Shown here: piece by piece, positions 34,450 through 50,462 of the stretch
Layout: every line of letters starts with the position of its first letter
How positions within the stretch are numbered: position 1 is the first letter of the stretch
DNA from: Neobacillus notoginsengisoli
GTDB taxonomy: Bacteria; Bacillota; Bacilli; Bacillales; Cytobacillaceae
NCBI RefSeq assembly: GCF_003515685.1
Contig: NZ_QWEG01000016.1
Location: forward strand, 1 to 64,000
Length of the DNA: 64,000 nt
Direction of reading: 5' to 3'
Notes under the pieces: model-generated
Database searches by the model: none
Seen by the model: the letters and a program-made list of their open reading frames with translations, nothing else
Told to the model about the DNA's origin: nothing
Program-made: the position numbers and the translations under genes

Positions 34450-34650
34450 GAAAAATAAAAGGAGGATTTTCGCTTAAATCGGGAAATGCCCATATTTCCC
34501 TTAAAATAAGAGGAGTTTTTCCGTCTATCTCCTTCAAATTATTAGATTTTACCTTATCTAGAGTCCATAAGGGGAAATTCTACGTTTATATTTGCCATTT
34601 ATGCCCCTTTTAATAAAATAGAAGGAATTTCTCCGCTTAAATATGCATGC
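34450..34650. repeat. Degenerate repeats in the tuf-rpsJ gap
   Basis: Related motifs recur at about 34461 (GGAGGATTTTCGCTTAAAT), 34511 (AGGAGTTTTTCCGTCTAT), 34570 (AGGGGAAATTCTACGTTTA) and 34624 (AGGAATTTCTCCGCTTAAAT), each preceded by a CCC/TTAA-rich stretch. Spacing is 50-60 bp and the copies have diverged. The rest of 34388-34895 is AT-rich with no gene seen. Confidence 0.5.
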
Positions 34651-34895
34651 GAATCCATAAGCATCCACCACCATGCTTTTTTTAGCTTATTATGTAGAAT
34701 GTGATGATTTCTGTTTTTATCCGGAATCCAACCGACAAAATCCGAGTTTCTTCTATATAATTTGCTACTCATTATTTGGTCACTGGGTTTCATCCGAAGT
34801 CACCAATATATGTAAATGAATAAACCGTTGCAATAAGGGCTTAGGGCCGCTATAATATTAAAAGTGTGCGAAACATAAAAAACTCCTGAATGTTA

Positions 34896-34924
34896 TTGCG
34901 TTCAGATTGTGTTTTATGTATAAT
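34896..34924 (+). promoter_or_regulatory. Promoter of the S10-spc operon
   Basis: -35 TTGCGT (34896-34901), 17 bp, -10 TATAAT (34919-34924). Confidence 0.75.
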
Positions 34925-34949
34925 AGACAATGTTGGTCTTTGACTGCGA

Positions 34950-35367
<418 letters not shown>

Positions 35368-35402
35368 CATCATAAAATCATTTTATTCAGGAGGTGTGAC
35401 GA

Positions 35403-36029
35403 ATGACCAAAGGAATCTTAGGAAGAAAGATTGGTATGACTCAAGTATTTGCAGAGAACGGCAACTTAATCCCTGTAACAGTTATTGAGGCAGCTGCCAA
35501 CGTTGTCCTTCAAAAGAAAACCGTTGAAACGGACGGTTACGAAGCTGTCCAGATCGGTTTTGAAGATAAGCGTGAAAAGCTTGCCAACAAGCCTGAAAAG
35601 GGACATGTTGCAAAAGCAAATACTGCTCCTAAGCGCTTCGTTCGCGAATTCCGCGGAGTAGACTTGGCAGCATATGAAGTTGGTCAGGAAGTCAAAGTTG
35701 ATATTTTTGCAGAAGGCGACATCGTCGATGTAACCGGAGTATCTAAAGGTAAAGGATTCCAAGGCTCAATCAAGCGCCATGGACAATCCCGCGGCCCTAT
35801 GTCTCACGGTTCACGCTACCACCGCCGCCCAGGTTCAATGGGTCCAGTTGCTCCTAACCGTGTTTTCAAAGGCAAAGCATTGCCTGGACAAATGGGTGGG
35901 GACACTGTTACGGTTCAAAACCTTGAAATCGTAAAAGTGGACACTGAACGTAACCTTCTACTTGTAAAAGGCAATGTGCCTGGACCAAGAAAAGCATTAA
36001 TTAAAATTAAAAGTGCGTTAAAAGCATAA
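35403..36029 (+). CDS. rplC: 50S ribosomal protein L3
   Basis: 208 residues. It reaches the peptidyl-transferase region via its central loop ([20 protein letters not shown]). [14 protein letters not shown] is the usual start. CAGGAGGTGTGAC precedes the ATG. Confidence 0.98.
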   Translation: MTKGILGRKIGMTQVFAENGNLIPVTVIEAAANVVLQKKTVETDGYEAVQIGFEDKREKLANKPEKGHVAKANTAPKRFVREFRGVDLAAYEVGQEVKVDIFAEGDIVDVTGVSKGKGFQGSIKRHGQSRGPMSHGSRYHRRPGSMGPVAPNRVFKGKALPGQMGGDTVTVQNLEIVKVDTERNLLLVKGNVPGPRKALIKIKSALKA

Positions 36030-36058
36030 GGAATTCGTAAGAAAGGAGGAACAAAGGA

Positions 36059-36682
36059 ATGCCTAAAGTAGCATTATTTAACCAAAACGGTTCCCAAGTT
36101 GGGGAAATCGAACTTAATGATACAGTTTTCGGCATTGAGCCAAACCAGCATGTGCTTTTCGAAGCAATCTTGATGCAAAGGGCGTCAATGCGCCAGGGAA
36201 CTCACAAAACAAAAATCCGTTCTGAAGTAGCCGGCGGCGGACGCAAGCCGTGGAGACAAAAAGGAACAGGCCGCGCGCGCCAGGGATCAATCCGTTCACC
36301 ACAATGGAAAGGCGGCGGAATTGTTTTCGGTCCAGTACCACGCAGCTATAGCTATAAATTGCCAAGGAAAGTACGTCGCCTTGCAATTAAATCAGCTCTA
36401 TCTACAAAGGTCCAGGAAGAAAACATTCTGGTTCTTGAAAGCCTCGCTTTCGATGCGCCAAAAACGAAAGACTTCGTAAATGTCCTTAAAGGACTTTCCG
36501 TAGAAAAGAAAGCACTTGTTGTCACTGCTGACCTTGATGAAAATGTAGCTTTGTCTGCAAGGAACATTCCTGGCATTACAGTTGTATCAGCCAACGGCAT
36601 CAGCGTGTTGGATGTCATCAACCATGACAAGCTGATCATGACGAAAGCAGCAGTTGAAAAAGTAGAGGAGGTGCTTGCATAA
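36059..36682 (+). CDS. rplD: 50S ribosomal protein L4
   Basis: 207 residues. The exit-tunnel loop is seen as [20 protein letters not shown] then [23 protein letters not shown] precedes the ATG. Its TAA shares one base with the rplW ATG (TAATG), so translation is coupled. Confidence 0.98.
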   Translation: MPKVALFNQNGSQVGEIELNDTVFGIEPNQHVLFEAILMQRASMRQGTHKTKIRSEVAGGGRKPWRQKGTGRARQGSIRSPQWKGGGIVFGPVPRSYSYKLPRKVRRLAIKSALSTKVQEENILVLESLAFDAPKTKDFVNVLKGLSVEKKALVVTADLDENVALSARNIPGITVVSANGISVLDVINHDKLIMTKAAVEKVEEVLA

Positions 36683-36966
36683 TGGATGCACGCGATGTCA
36701 TTAAGCGCCCCGTTATTACTGAACGTTCTACAGATATGATGGCTGAAAAGAAATATACGTTCGAAGTTGACGTAAGAGCCAATAAAACACAAGTAAAAGA
36801 CGCTGTTGAAAAAATCTTTGGCGTTGATGTTGATAAAGTAAACATCATGAACTACAAAGGTAAATTCAAGCGCATGGGCAAGTTTGGCGGATACACAAAC
36901 AAACGCCGCAAAGCGATTGTTAAGCTGACTGCCGACAGCAAAGAAATCGAAATTTTTGAATCCTAG
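36682..36966 (+). CDS. rplW: 50S ribosomal protein L23
   Basis: 94 residues. It lies at the tunnel exit and is the docking site for SRP and trigger factor. [17 protein letters not shown] and [20 protein letters not shown] are typical. It starts on the last base of the rplD stop; AGAGGAGGTG inside rplD is the ribosome binding site. Confidence 0.97.
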   Translation: MDARDVIKRPVITERSTDMMAEKKYTFEVDVRANKTQVKDAVEKIFGVDVDKVNIMNYKGKFKRMGKFGGYTNKRRKAIVKLTADSKEIEIFES

Positions 36967-36973
36967 AATTTAA

Positions 36974-37825
<852 letters not shown>

Positions 37826-37885
37826 CGTGATTGAACTACGGTTCAATGTTCGAACCGTAGAACGGTCTCGAAGGGAGGTACCCTC

Positions 37886-38161
37886 ATGGGTCGCAGTTTG
37901 AAAAAAGGACCTTTTGTTGATGATCATCTATTGAAAAAGGTCGAAAATCTTGGTGCTGACAGTAAACGTGTAATTAAAACATGGTCACGCCGTTCAACAA
38001 TTTTCCCACAATTCATCGGCCACACAATTGCTGTGTACGATGGACGTAAGCATGTACCTGTATACATCAGTGAAGACATGGTAGGACACAAGCTTGGAGA
38101 ATTCGCTCCAACTCGTGCTTATAGAGGCCATGGCAGTGACGATAAGAAAACCAGACGTTAA
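37886..38161 (+). CDS. rpsS: 30S ribosomal protein S19
   Basis: 91 residues. [18 protein letters not shown] and [14 protein letters not shown] are family signatures. Located in the 30S head with S13. GAAGGGAGGTACC precedes the ATG. Confidence 0.98.
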   Translation: MGRSLKKGPFVDDHLLKKVENLGADSKRVIKTWSRRSTIFPQFIGHTIAVYDGRKHVPVYISEDMVGHKLGEFAPTRAYRGHGSDDKKTRR

Positions 38162-38181
38162 TGAGAGGAGGGCATCACACC

Positions 38182-38523
38182 ATGCAAGCTAAAGCTGTTG
38201 CAAGAACAGTCCGTATTGCTCCTCGTAAAGCTCGTTTAGTCGTAGACCTTATTCGAGGTAAGCAAGTTGGTGAAGCGGTGGCAATTTTAACATTGACTCC
38301 GAAAGCTGCTTCTCCAATCGTTGAAAAAGTATTGAAATCCGCTATGGCAAACGCAGAGCACAATTATGAGATGGACGTTAACAACCTTGTGGTTGAACAG
38401 GCATATGTTGACGAAGGTCCAACCATGAAGCGTTTCCGCCCGCGTGCACAAGGCCGCGCGAGTGCAATCAACAAGCGCACAAGCCATATTACAATCGTTT
38501 TATCAGAAAAGAAGGAGGGATAA
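38182..38523 (+). CDS. rplV: 50S ribosomal protein L22
   Basis: 113 residues. The tunnel-lining hairpin lies in [20 protein letters not shown]. The ATG at 38182 follows GAGAGGAGGG; an in-frame ATG at 38161 overlaps the rpsS stop and has no ribosome binding site. Confidence 0.97.
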   Translation: MQAKAVARTVRIAPRKARLVVDLIRGKQVGEAVAILTLTPKAASPIVEKVLKSAMANAEHNYEMDVNNLVVEQAYVDEGPTMKRFRPRAQGRASAINKRTSHITIVLSEKKEG

Positions 38524-38526
38524 TTA

Positions 38527-39813
<1,287 letters not shown>

Positions 39814-39817
39814 TTGA

Positions 39818-40096
<279 letters not shown>

Positions 40097-40108
40097 TTGT
40101 TCGGATAA

Positions 40109-40504
<396 letters not shown>

Positions 40505-40558
40505 TTAGCAGCACTTGAAATAAACCAATCTTAAATGCCTTTAAGGAGGTGCGCACAG

Positions 40559-40864
40559 ATGCACGTAAAAAAAGGTGACAAAGTAATGGTCATCTCTGGC
40601 AAGGATAAAGGCAAAACAGGAACGATCCTCGAAGCTTATCCTAAACAAAACCGTGTCCTTGTAGAGGGAGTCAACATCGTTAAGAAGCATTCCAAGCCTT
40701 CTCAAGCGAATCCCCAGGGTGGCATCAATAGCCAGGAAGCACCTGTCCATGTATCGAACGTTATGCCAATCGACAAGTCCGGAAAACCTAGCCGTGTAGG
40801 CTACAAAACAGTTGATGGCAAAAAAGTACGCGTTACAAAATCCGGTGAAGTATTAGATAAATAG
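40559..40864 (+). CDS. rplX: 50S ribosomal protein L24
   Basis: 101 residues with an N-terminal KOW motif ([19 protein letters not shown]). An assembly initiator of the 50S subunit. Start at 40559 after AAGGAGGTG; earlier in-frame codons precede the ribosome binding site. Confidence 0.97.
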   Translation: MHVKKGDKVMVISGKDKGKTGTILEAYPKQNRVLVEGVNIVKKHSKPSQANPQGGINSQEAPVHVSNVMPIDKSGKPSRVGYKTVDGKKVRVTKSGEVLDK

Positions 40865-40889
40865 TTCATGAAGAAGGGAGGTACAATAG

Positions 40890-41429
40890 ATGAACCGCCT
40901 AAAGGAAAAGTATGTTAAAGAGATTACTCCTGCTCTAGTGAGCAAGTTCAACTATAAATCTGTTATGCAGGTTCCTAAAGTAGATAAAATCGTAGTAAAC
41001 ATGGGTGTTGGCGATGCTGTCGCAAACGCGAAAGCACTTGACAATGCTGTTGAAGAACTAACAATCATCACTGGCCAAAAGCCGGTTGTCACTCGTGCTA
41101 AAAACTCTATCGCGGGCTTCCGCCTTCGTGAAGGAATGCCAATCGGTGCGAAAGTAACTTTGCGCGGTAAACGCATGTATGATTTCCTCGACAAATTAAT
41201 TTCAGTCTCTCTGCCACGGGTACGTGACTTCCGCGGAATCTCCAAGAAAGCATTTGATGGACGCGGTAACTACACTCTTGGTGTGAAAGAACAATTGATC
41301 TTCCCTGAAATTGATTACGATAAAGTAAGCAAGGTTCGTGGTATGGATATCGTTATCGTTACGACGGCCAACACTGATGAAGAAGCACGTGAACTTTTAA
41401 CTCAGTTTGGAATGCCGTTCCAAAAGTAA
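40890..41429 (+). CDS. rplE: 50S ribosomal protein L5
   Basis: 179 residues. It binds 5S rRNA in the central protuberance. Typical segments are [29 protein letters not shown] and [31 protein letters not shown] precedes the ATG. Confidence 0.98.
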   Translation: MNRLKEKYVKEITPALVSKFNYKSVMQVPKVDKIVVNMGVGDAVANAKALDNAVEELTIITGQKPVVTRAKNSIAGFRLREGMPIGAKVTLRGKRMYDFLDKLISVSLPRVRDFRGISKKAFDGRGNYTLGVKEQLIFPEIDYDKVSKVRGMDIVIVTTANTDEEARELLTQFGMPFQK

Positions 41430-41639
<210 letters not shown>

Positions 41640-41669
41640 AACCCAAGTCTGGGAAGGAGGTAAATATAA

Positions 41670-42068
41670 ATGGTCATGACAGATCCAATTGCAGATATGC
41701 TTACCCGCATTCGTAATGCGAACATGGTTCGCCACGAAAAGCTGGAAGTACCTGCTTCCAATATCAAAAAAGAAATCGCAGAAATCCTGAAACGTGAAGG
41801 GTTCGTGCGTGATGTAGAAATGATTGAAGACAACAAGCAGGGCATCATTCGTATCTTCTTGAAATACGGTGCCAACAACGAGCGCGTTATCACTGGCCTG
41901 AAGCGAATCAGCAAGCCTGGTCTTCGCGTTTATGCAAAATCAACAGAAGTGCCTCGTGTTTTGAACGGCCTTGGCATAGCCCTCGTATCGACTTCTCAAG
42001 GTGTCGTTACTGACAAAGAAGCTCGTGCAAAGCAAATCGGCGGAGAAGTATTAGCATACGTCTGGTAA
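41670..42068 (+). CDS. rpsH: 30S ribosomal protein S8
   Basis: 132 residues, identical in length to B. subtilis S8 ([18 protein letters not shown] start; [13 protein letters not shown] near the end). In E. coli it represses the spc operon; that control is not shown here. GGAAGGAGG precedes the ATG. Confidence 0.98.
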   Translation: MVMTDPIADMLTRIRNANMVRHEKLEVPASNIKKEIAEILKREGFVRDVEMIEDNKQGIIRIFLKYGANNERVITGLKRISKPGLRVYAKSTEVPRVLNGLGIALVSTSQGVVTDKEARAKQIGGEVLAYVW

Positions 42069-42098
42069 GAAGTTTTTGAATGAATGGAGGTGCACTAA

Positions 42099-42635
42099 AT
42101 GTCTCGTATAGGGAAAAAACCGATCGAAATTCCAGCAGGAGTTACGGTTACTCTAGATGAAAACACTGTTACAGTTAAGGGACCTAAAGGCGAATTGGTT
42201 CGTTCTTTCAGCCCTGAAATCACTATTGTGGTAGAAGATAATACCATTACGATTACACGCCCTTCCGATGTGAAGGAAATCCGTGCTTTGCATGGTACAA
42301 CACGCTCAATCCTAGCTAACATGGTTGAAGGTGTATCCAAGGGCTTCGAAAAAAGCCTGGAACTAGTTGGGGTTGGTTACCGTGCGTCTAAGCAAGGTGC
42401 CAAGCTTGTACTCAACGTAGGATACTCTCATCCAGTTGAAATTGAAGCTGAAAAAGGCCTTGAAGTTGAAGTGCCTTCAAATACAAAAATAACTGTTAGA
42501 GGTTTCGACAAAGAACGTGTCGGAGCACTTGCTGCAAACATCCGCGGTATCCGTCCTCCAGAGCCTTACAAAGGCAAAGGGATTCGTTATGAAGGCGAAG
42601 TTGTCCGTCGTAAGGAAGGTAAAAAAGGTAAGTAA
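42099..42635 (+). CDS. rplF: 50S ribosomal protein L6
   Basis: 178 residues. Two repeated domains; the family signature [16 protein letters not shown] lies near the end. Near the sarcin-ricin loop. ATGGAGGTGC precedes the ATG. Confidence 0.98.
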   Translation: MSRIGKKPIEIPAGVTVTLDENTVTVKGPKGELVRSFSPEITIVVEDNTITITRPSDVKEIRALHGTTRSILANMVEGVSKGFEKSLELVGVGYRASKQGAKLVLNVGYSHPVEIEAEKGLEVEVPSNTKITVRGFDKERVGALAANIRGIRPPEPYKGKGIRYEGEVVRRKEGKKGK

Positions 42636-42667
42636 AGCCGCATAGTAATACGAAAGGAGTGACGTAA

Positions 42668-43030
42668 ATGATTACGAAGCTTGACAAAAACGTGAGCCGT
42701 AAAAAAAGGCACGCACGCGTCCGTTCGAAACTAAGCGGAACTGCAGCCCGTCCGCGTCTGAATGTGTTTCGTTCAAACAAACATATTTACGCTCAGTTAA
42801 TTGACGATGTTAACGGAGTTACTCTTGTGAGTGCTTCGACAATGGAAAAAGATTTCGGTCTTGACTCTTCCAATAATAAAGAAGCTGCGCAAAAGGTCGG
42901 AGAGCTCGTTGCAAAGCGTGGAGTCGAAAAAGGCATCACTTCAGTTGTCTTCGACCGCGGCGGATATCTGTACCATGGCCGCGTTCAGGCTCTTGCCGAT
43001 GCTGCCCGCGAAAACGGCTTGCAATTTTAA
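42668..43030 (+). CDS. rplR: 50S ribosomal protein L18
   Basis: 120 residues. It binds 5S rRNA together with L5. [18 protein letters not shown] and [20 protein letters not shown] are typical. GAAAGGAGTGACG precedes the ATG. Confidence 0.98.
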   Translation: MITKLDKNVSRKKRHARVRSKLSGTAARPRLNVFRSNKHIYAQLIDDVNGVTLVSASTMEKDFGLDSSNNKEAAQKVGELVAKRGVEKGITSVVFDRGGYLYHGRVQALADAARENGLQF

Positions 43031-43054
43031 TAGACAAAGGAGGGACACACAAAG

Positions 43055-43555
43055 ATGCGTCGCATTGATCCAAACAAACTTGAACTAGAAGAACGCGTAG
43101 TTACGATTAACCGTGTTGCGAAAGTTGTTAAAGGCGGACGCCGTTTCCGTTTTACTGCGCTTGTAGTAGTAGGCGATAAAAATGGCCATGTCGGCTTTGG
43201 CACCGGTAAAGCACAGGAAGTTCCTGATGCAATCCGTAAAGCTATTGAAGATGCAAAGAAAAACCTTGTTGCCGTACCAATGGTTGGAACAACAATTCCA
43301 CATCAGGTACTTGGCCGCTTCGGAGCTGGAGAAATCCTTTTGAAGCCTGCTTATGAAGGTACAGGAGTTATCGCTGGCGGACCGGTCCGTGCGGTACTTG
43401 AGCTTGCGGGAATTTCTGATATTCTTTCAAAATCACTAGGAACCAACACGCCAATCAACGTGGTTCGTGCTACTATTGATGGCATTAAGCAGTTAAAGAG
43501 TGCCGAAGAAGTTGCGAAGTTGCGCGGAAAATCAGTAGAAGAACTGTTAGGATAA
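43055..43555 (+). CDS. rpsE: 30S ribosomal protein S5
   Basis: 166 residues. The N-terminal dsRBD-like domain carries VNRV-type [20 protein letters not shown]. The fidelity and spectinomycin loop region VKGGRR appears wild type. AAAGGAGGG precedes the ATG. Confidence 0.98.
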   Translation: MRRIDPNKLELEERVVTINRVAKVVKGGRRFRFTALVVVGDKNGHVGFGTGKAQEVPDAIRKAIEDAKKNLVAVPMVGTTIPHQVLGRFGAGEILLKPAYEGTGVIAGGPVRAVLELAGISDILSKSLGTNTPINVVRATIDGIKQLKSAEEVAKLRGKSVEELLG

Positions 43556-43569
43556 GGGAGGGAAATCAC

Positions 43570-43752
43570 ATGGCTAACAAATTGGAAATTACCCTCACTA
43601 AAAGCGTGATCGGCCGTCCCGAGGATCAGCGTGCAACAGTTAAAGCTCTTGGCTTGCGAAAAGTAAACCAGACAGTTGAGCAAGAAGACAATGCTGCTAT
43701 CCGCGGAATGATCAACAAGGTTGCTCACCTTGTAACGGTTAAAGAACAATAA
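43570..43752 (+). CDS. rpmD: 50S ribosomal protein L30
   Basis: 60 residues. [20 protein letters not shown] then [20 protein letters not shown] is the whole-family pattern. GGATAAGGGAGGG precedes the ATG. Confidence 0.97.
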   Translation: MANKLEITLTKSVIGRPEDQRATVKALGLRKVNQTVEQEDNAAIRGMINKVAHLVTVKEQ

Positions 43753-43783
43753 TTGATTCATTCTTTCTTAAGGAGGTGCCCAA

Positions 43784-44224
43784 ATGAAACTTCATGAATT
43801 AATGCCAGCAGAAGGCTCCCGTAAAGACCGCAAGCGTAAAGGCCGCGGTATCGGTTCCGGCAACGGAAAAACTGCAGGTAAAGGACATAAGGGTCAAAAA
43901 GCCCGTTCCGGCGGTGGCGTGCGTTTAGGTTTTGAAGGTGGACAAACACCTTTATTCCAACGATTGCCAAAGCGTGGTTTTACCAACATTAACCGCAAGG
44001 AATATGCAATTGTTAACCTGGATGCCCTGAACAGCTTTGAAGACGGTACAGAGGTTACTCCAGAACTTCTGATTGAAGCTGGCCTGGTCAGGAACGAAAA
44101 AGCAGGAATTAAGATTCTTGCCAAAGGGAACGTTGAGAAAAAATTGACTGTAAAAGCTCATAAATTTTCCTCTGCTGCCAAGGAAGCAATCGAAGCTGCC
44201 GGTGGAAACACTGAGGTGATTTAA
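43784..44224 (+). CDS. rplO: 50S ribosomal protein L15
   Basis: 146 residues. The basic glycine-rich N-terminal arm ([20 protein letters not shown]) threads into the 50S core. TTAAGGAGGTG precedes the ATG. Its TAA overlaps the secY ATG (TAATG). Confidence 0.98.
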   Translation: MKLHELMPAEGSRKDRKRKGRGIGSGNGKTAGKGHKGQKARSGGGVRLGFEGGQTPLFQRLPKRGFTNINRKEYAIVNLDALNSFEDGTEVTPELLIEAGLVRNEKAGIKILAKGNVEKKLTVKAHKFSSAAKEAIEAAGGNTEVI

Positions 44225-45519
44225 TGTTCCAGACAATCTCCAATTTTATGCGCGTGGGTGAAATTAGGAGCAAAATTCTATTCACCCTTTTGATGTTAAT
44301 CGTCTTCCGACTTGGAACGTTTATACCAGTTCCAAACGTAAACGCCGATATTTTGGCAGCCCAAGACCAATTTAGTGTATTTGGAGTGCTAAATACATTT
44401 GGTGGCGGAGCTCTCAAAAACTTCTCCATTCTTGCTATGGGCATCATGCCTTACATCACCGCCTCGATCATCATCCAGCTTTTGCAAATGGATGTTGTTC
44501 CGAAGTTTACAGAGTGGTCAAAGCAAGGGGATGCCGGCAGAAGAAAACTGGCACAGTTTACTCGTTACTTTACCATTGTGCTTGGGTTCATCCAGGCGTT
44601 AGGTATGTCTTACGGGTTTAACAACATGACACAAAGCCAGTTAATTCAAAACCCTAACATTGGAACGTATCTGCTGATTGCAACCGTGCTGACAGCTGGT
44701 ACAGCCTTCCTAATGTGGCTTGGCGAACAGATTACCGCAAAAGGTGTTGGAAACGGGATTTCCATTATCATCTTTGCGGGGATTGTCGCGGGAATTCCGA
44801 CGACAATCAACCAGATTTATATCCAGCAGTTCCAAAATGCCGGAGATAAATTGTTTATCAACATCCTGACCGTCGTATTGATTGCTCTAGCTGTGATTGC
44901 CATTGTTGTCGGCGTTATCTATATTCAGCAGGCAGTCAGGAAAATTCCGATTCAGTATGCAAAAAGAATGACAGCAGGCCGTACGCCAGTCGGCGGGCAA
45001 TCTACTCACATGCCGTTAAAAGTAAATGCGGCAGGGGTTATCCCGGTCATTTTTGCTGTTTCGTTTATTGTTACTCCAAAGACAATCGCATCCTTTTTTC
45101 CAACAAATGATGTGACTCTCTGGATTCAGCGTGTATTCGACTATACCCATCCAATTGGGATGGTGCTATATGCATCTTTGATTATCGCGTTTACGTATTT
45201 CTATGCGTTTATCCAGGTGAATCCTGAACAGGCCGCCGAAAATCTGCAGAAGCAGAGCGGTTATATTCCAGGAATCCGTCCAGGTAAAAGCACGCAGGAA
45301 TACTTTACACGGGTACTTTACCGCCTGACGTTCGTCGGTGCGATTTTCTTGGCTGTTATCGCCGTGCTTCCAGTCTTATTCATCCAGTTTGCAAACCTGC
45401 CTCAGTCGGCGCAAATCGGCGGAACGAGCCTTTTAATTGTTGTTGGGGTAGCGTTGGAGACAATGAAGCAACTTGAAGCACAGTTGGTCAAGCGCCATTA
45501 TAAAGGCTTTATCAAGTAA
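44224..45519 (+). CDS. secY: SecY, preprotein translocase channel
   Basis: 431 residues, ten membrane spans with the plug region near the N-terminus and cytoplasmic loop residues ending in the conserved LVKRHYKGFIK. It pairs with SecE at 17360. Translation is coupled to rplO by a shared base. Confidence 0.98.
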   Translation: MFQTISNFMRVGEIRSKILFTLLMLIVFRLGTFIPVPNVNADILAAQDQFSVFGVLNTFGGGALKNFSILAMGIMPYITASIIIQLLQMDVVPKFTEWSKQGDAGRRKLAQFTRYFTIVLGFIQALGMSYGFNNMTQSQLIQNPNIGTYLLIATVLTAGTAFLMWLGEQITAKGVGNGISIIIFAGIVAGIPTTINQIYIQQFQNAGDKLFINILTVVLIALAVIAIVVGVIYIQQAVRKIPIQYAKRMTAGRTPVGGQSTHMPLKVNAAGVIPVIFAVSFIVTPKTIASFFPTNDVTLWIQRVFDYTHPIGMVLYASLIIAFTYFYAFIQVNPEQAAENLQKQSGYIPGIRPGKSTQEYFTRVLYRLTFVGAIFLAVIAVLPVLFIQFANLPQSAQIGGTSLLIVVGVALETMKQLEAQLVKRHYKGFIK

Positions 45520-46972
<1,453 letters not shown>

Positions 46973-46973
<1 letters not shown>

Positions 46974-47277
46974 TGGCATCTCGCGTCCTGTACCCGGACA
47001 GCTTGCACTCGTAAAAGCGGACGCGAAACCGACCAATATGTTATAATTATAGGGTTGGTTGATGATCAATTTGTTCTGGTGGCTGATGGCGAAAAGCGAT
47101 AAAGTAATCGTCCAAAGTGAAAGAATATCGGACATCTCCAACTATTGGACCGCATAGCTCCAGAAGTTAATAACAGTATCATGGAAACAGGCTGCGTAAC
47201 AAATGGAAAATTGCGTTTCGCACTTACAAGGTTCTTAAATGAATGCCTGTCCGATCAAGAGAAGGGAGACGAATTCG

Positions 47278-47285
<8 letters not shown>
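46973..47285 (+). pseudogene. KOW-domain RNA-binding protein, broken gene
   Basis: B. subtilis and relatives have a ~100-residue KOW-domain gene between map and infA. Here pieces are readable in different frames: MASRVLYP; then GQLALVKA; then DQYVIIIGLVDDQFVLVADG; then [20 protein letters not shown] with a C-terminal tail running into the infA start. Restoring one G near 46995 and one G near 47016 would join the first three pieces. The fourth is in frame with the third, but TAA (in AAG CGA TAA AGT) and TGA (in AAG TGA AAG) interrupt it. The gene is therefore recently inactivated, with two frameshifts and two nonsense codons, unless the assembly is wrong. Confidence 0.8.
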
Positions 47286-47647
<362 letters not shown>

Positions 47648-47671
47648 TTTAAAAGGAGGTGCGAATCTTTT

Positions 47672-48037
47672 ATGGCACGTATTGCTGGTGTAGATATTCC
47701 TCGTGAAAAGCGCGTGGTAATCTCTTTAACTTACATCTTTGGTATTGGTAAAAACACTGCTCAGAAGGTTCTTGCTGAAGCAGGTGTTTCTGAAAACACT
47801 CGCGTTCGCGATTTGACTGAAGACGAACTGAACAAAATCCGTGAGATCATTGACAAGCTCAAAGTTGAAGGTGACCTTCGCCGTGAAGTTTCACTTAACA
47901 TTAAGCGTCTGATGGAAATCGGTAGCTATCGTGGTTTGCGCCATCGCCGAGGCTTGCCTGTTCGTGGACAAAACACGAAGAACAATGCCCGTACGCGTAA
48001 AGGCCCACGTAAAACTGTAGCGAACAAGAAGAAGTAA
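47672..48037 (+). CDS. rpsM: 30S ribosomal protein S13
   Basis: 121 residues. [19 protein letters not shown] start, [16 protein letters not shown] and a basic C-terminal tail that touches the P-site tRNA. AAAGGAGGTG precedes the ATG. Confidence 0.98.
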   Translation: MARIAGVDIPREKRVVISLTYIFGIGKNTAQKVLAEAGVSENTRVRDLTEDELNKIREIIDKLKVEGDLRREVSLNIKRLMEIGSYRGLRHRRGLPVRGQNTKNNARTRKGPRKTVANKKK

Positions 48038-48044
48038 TCAGTAA

Positions 48045-48449
<405 letters not shown>

Positions 48450-48465
48450 TTTTTCTGTATAGAAA

Positions 48466-48494
48466 TTGTATCCATGTCTATAATGGGATATGAT
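48466..48494 (+). promoter_or_regulatory. Candidate promoter before rpoA
   Basis: -35 TTGTAT (48466-48471), 17 bp, -10 TATGAT (48489-48494). It would give rpoA-rplQ an extra start inside the long operon. Confidence 0.45.
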
Positions 48495-48620
48495 ACTATT
48501 TTCGTTCATGCAGAATCAATATTCCAGTTGTTGTGCACAAACAGGGACGAATACATGGGGGAATTTCGGTTGGACATAAAACCGGCCGGATTTTCGACGT
48601 TTTGAAGGAGGGTATATTTG

Positions 48621-49565
48621 ATGATCGAAATAGAAAAACCAAAAATCGAAACGGTTGAGATCAGCGATGATGCCAAATACGGAAAGTTCGTCGTAGAGCC
48701 ACTTGAGCGTGGATATGGTACAACTCTGGGTAACTCCTTACGTCGTATCCTACTATCTTCACTCCCAGGTGCCGCAGTCACATCGATTCAGGTCGATGGT
48801 GTGCTTCATGAGTTTTCAACAATTGAAGGTGTCGTTGAGGATGTTACATCCATAATCTTGAACATTAAGAAAATCGCATTGAAAATATACTCCGATGAAG
48901 AGAAGACGCTTGAAATCGATGTACAAGGCGAAGGCGAGGTAAAGGCAGCCGATATCACCCATGACAGTGATGTTGAAATCCTCAACCCGGATTTGCATAT
49001 TGCTACATTAGGATCAAACGGACATCTTCGTATGCGTTTGACTGCAAGGCGGGGACGCGGCTATACGCCTGCTGACCAGAATAAGAGGGAAGACCAGCCA
49101 ATCGGCGTTATTCCGATTGACTCAATCTATACTCCGGTTTCCCGTGTTTCATACCAAGTGGAGAATACTCGTGTTGGCCAAATGACCAACTACGATAAAC
49201 TGACTCTGGATGTATGGACAGACGGCAGCACCGGACCCCAGGAAGCCATTGCATTTGGGGCAAAGATCTTGACCGAGCATTTGAATATCTTCGTTGGTCT
49301 GACTGATGAAGCGCAAAATGCCGAAATCATGATCGAAAAAGAAGAAGACCAAAAAGAAAAAGTCCTCGAAATGACGATTGAAGAACTTGACCTGTCGGTC
49401 CGTTCTTACAACTGCTTGAAGCGTGCGGGAATCAACACTGTCCAGGAGCTTGCCAACAAGACCGAAGAGGACATGATGAAGGTACGTAACCTTGGCCGTA
49501 AATCATTAGAGGAAGTAAAAGCGAAACTAGAAGAGCTAGGTTTGGGCCTGCGTAAGGACGACTAA
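48621..49565 (+). CDS. rpoA: RNA polymerase alpha subunit
   Basis: 314 residues, the same as B. subtilis. The N-terminal dimerisation domain ([20 protein letters not shown]) is followed by a linker and the C-terminal domain ([34 protein letters not shown]) that binds UP elements and regulators. GAAGGAGGG sets the ATG at 48621. Confidence 0.98.
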   Translation: MIEIEKPKIETVEISDDAKYGKFVVEPLERGYGTTLGNSLRRILLSSLPGAAVTSIQVDGVLHEFSTIEGVVEDVTSIILNIKKIALKIYSDEEKTLEIDVQGEGEVKAADITHDSDVEILNPDLHIATLGSNGHLRMRLTARRGRGYTPADQNKREDQPIGVIPIDSIYTPVSRVSYQVENTRVGQMTNYDKLTLDVWTDGSTGPQEAIAFGAKILTEHLNIFVGLTDEAQNAEIMIEKEEDQKEKVLEMTIEELDLSVRSYNCLKRAGINTVQELANKTEEDMMKVRNLGRKSLEEVKAKLEELGLGLRKDD

Positions 49566-49600
49566 ACGTTCCAGCTAAAGCCATCCTCAGCCTTAACTGA

Positions 49601-49987
<387 letters not shown>

Positions 49988-49999
49988 TACACCGTAATG

Positions 50000-50042
50000 A
50001 AGGCAAGGGACGGGTCCATTAAACTTGTTTCTTGCCTTTTTT
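50000..50042 (+). terminator. Terminator after rplQ
   Basis: AAGGCAAG pairs with CTTGCCTT, with a ~23-base loop, and runs into TTTTTT. Confidence 0.8.
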
Positions 50043-50046
50043 ACAA

Positions 50047-50195
50047 AAAAAGCGAAGGCGGCTCGAACAGGGGCGACAGGCTTAAGACGAGCCGGCCAGA
50101 AGGCGTTCTTTGCCTTCTTGCCGGATTGGCTTAAGACCCCGAGCCCCTAGCCGCCGCAGCTGGATTAAAAAAAAGCGAAGGCGGCTTGACGCCAG
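50047..50195. repeat. Dispersed intergenic repeat, one long and one partial copy
   Basis: AAAAAGCGAAGGCGGCTCGA opens a ~120-bp element with inverted segments (AGGCTTAAGAC...GGCTTAAGACC; AGAAGGCGTTCTTTGCCTTCT) ending in TAGCCGCCGCAGCTGGA. A partial copy, AAAAAAGCGAAGGCGGCTTG, follows at about 50171. The pattern resembles a repeat family common between genes in Bacillaceae. The sequence from 50196 to 50359 shows no gene. Confidence 0.65.
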
Positions 50196-50359
50196 CTTGA
50201 CAGTTAAATAGGTAAACCGCAACAAGCCAAAAAGAGCGTTACGATGGGCAGGAATATCGTTTTTCGATAACCGGCCACTTAGATTTACACCGATGAGAAT
50301 CGGAGGATGACAGGACCGGGCAACTTACTCTGTCTTCCTTTCCTGTCCCGTCTAGCTCA

Positions 50360-50441
50360 TGCACCCCTCCCATTTCTTAAAAGAAACCCTGTATTCATCA
50401 GATTGTGAAATCTGAAGGGGGGCGGGGTGCAGGCTTTTTTT
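50360..50441 (+). ncRNA. Candidate three-way-junction RNA with U tract upstream of ecfA1
   Basis: TGCACCCCTCCC (50360-50371) pairs with GGGGGGCGGGGTGCA (50417-50431). Inside are two hairpins: TTTCTT-aa-AAGAAA and TCAGATT-gtga-AATCTGA. TTTTTTT follows at 50435-50441. It could be an attenuator, a regulatory leader or only a terminator. It matches no riboswitch class I recognise, and no promoter was confirmed upstream. Confidence 0.45.
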
Positions 50442-50462
50442 GCATTATGGGGCATTTACTGT

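Noticed and set aside
50196-50359. Known riboswitch before ecfA1
   Set aside because: No motif of the TPP, FMN, cobalamin, folate or NiCo classes was recognised in this stretch.
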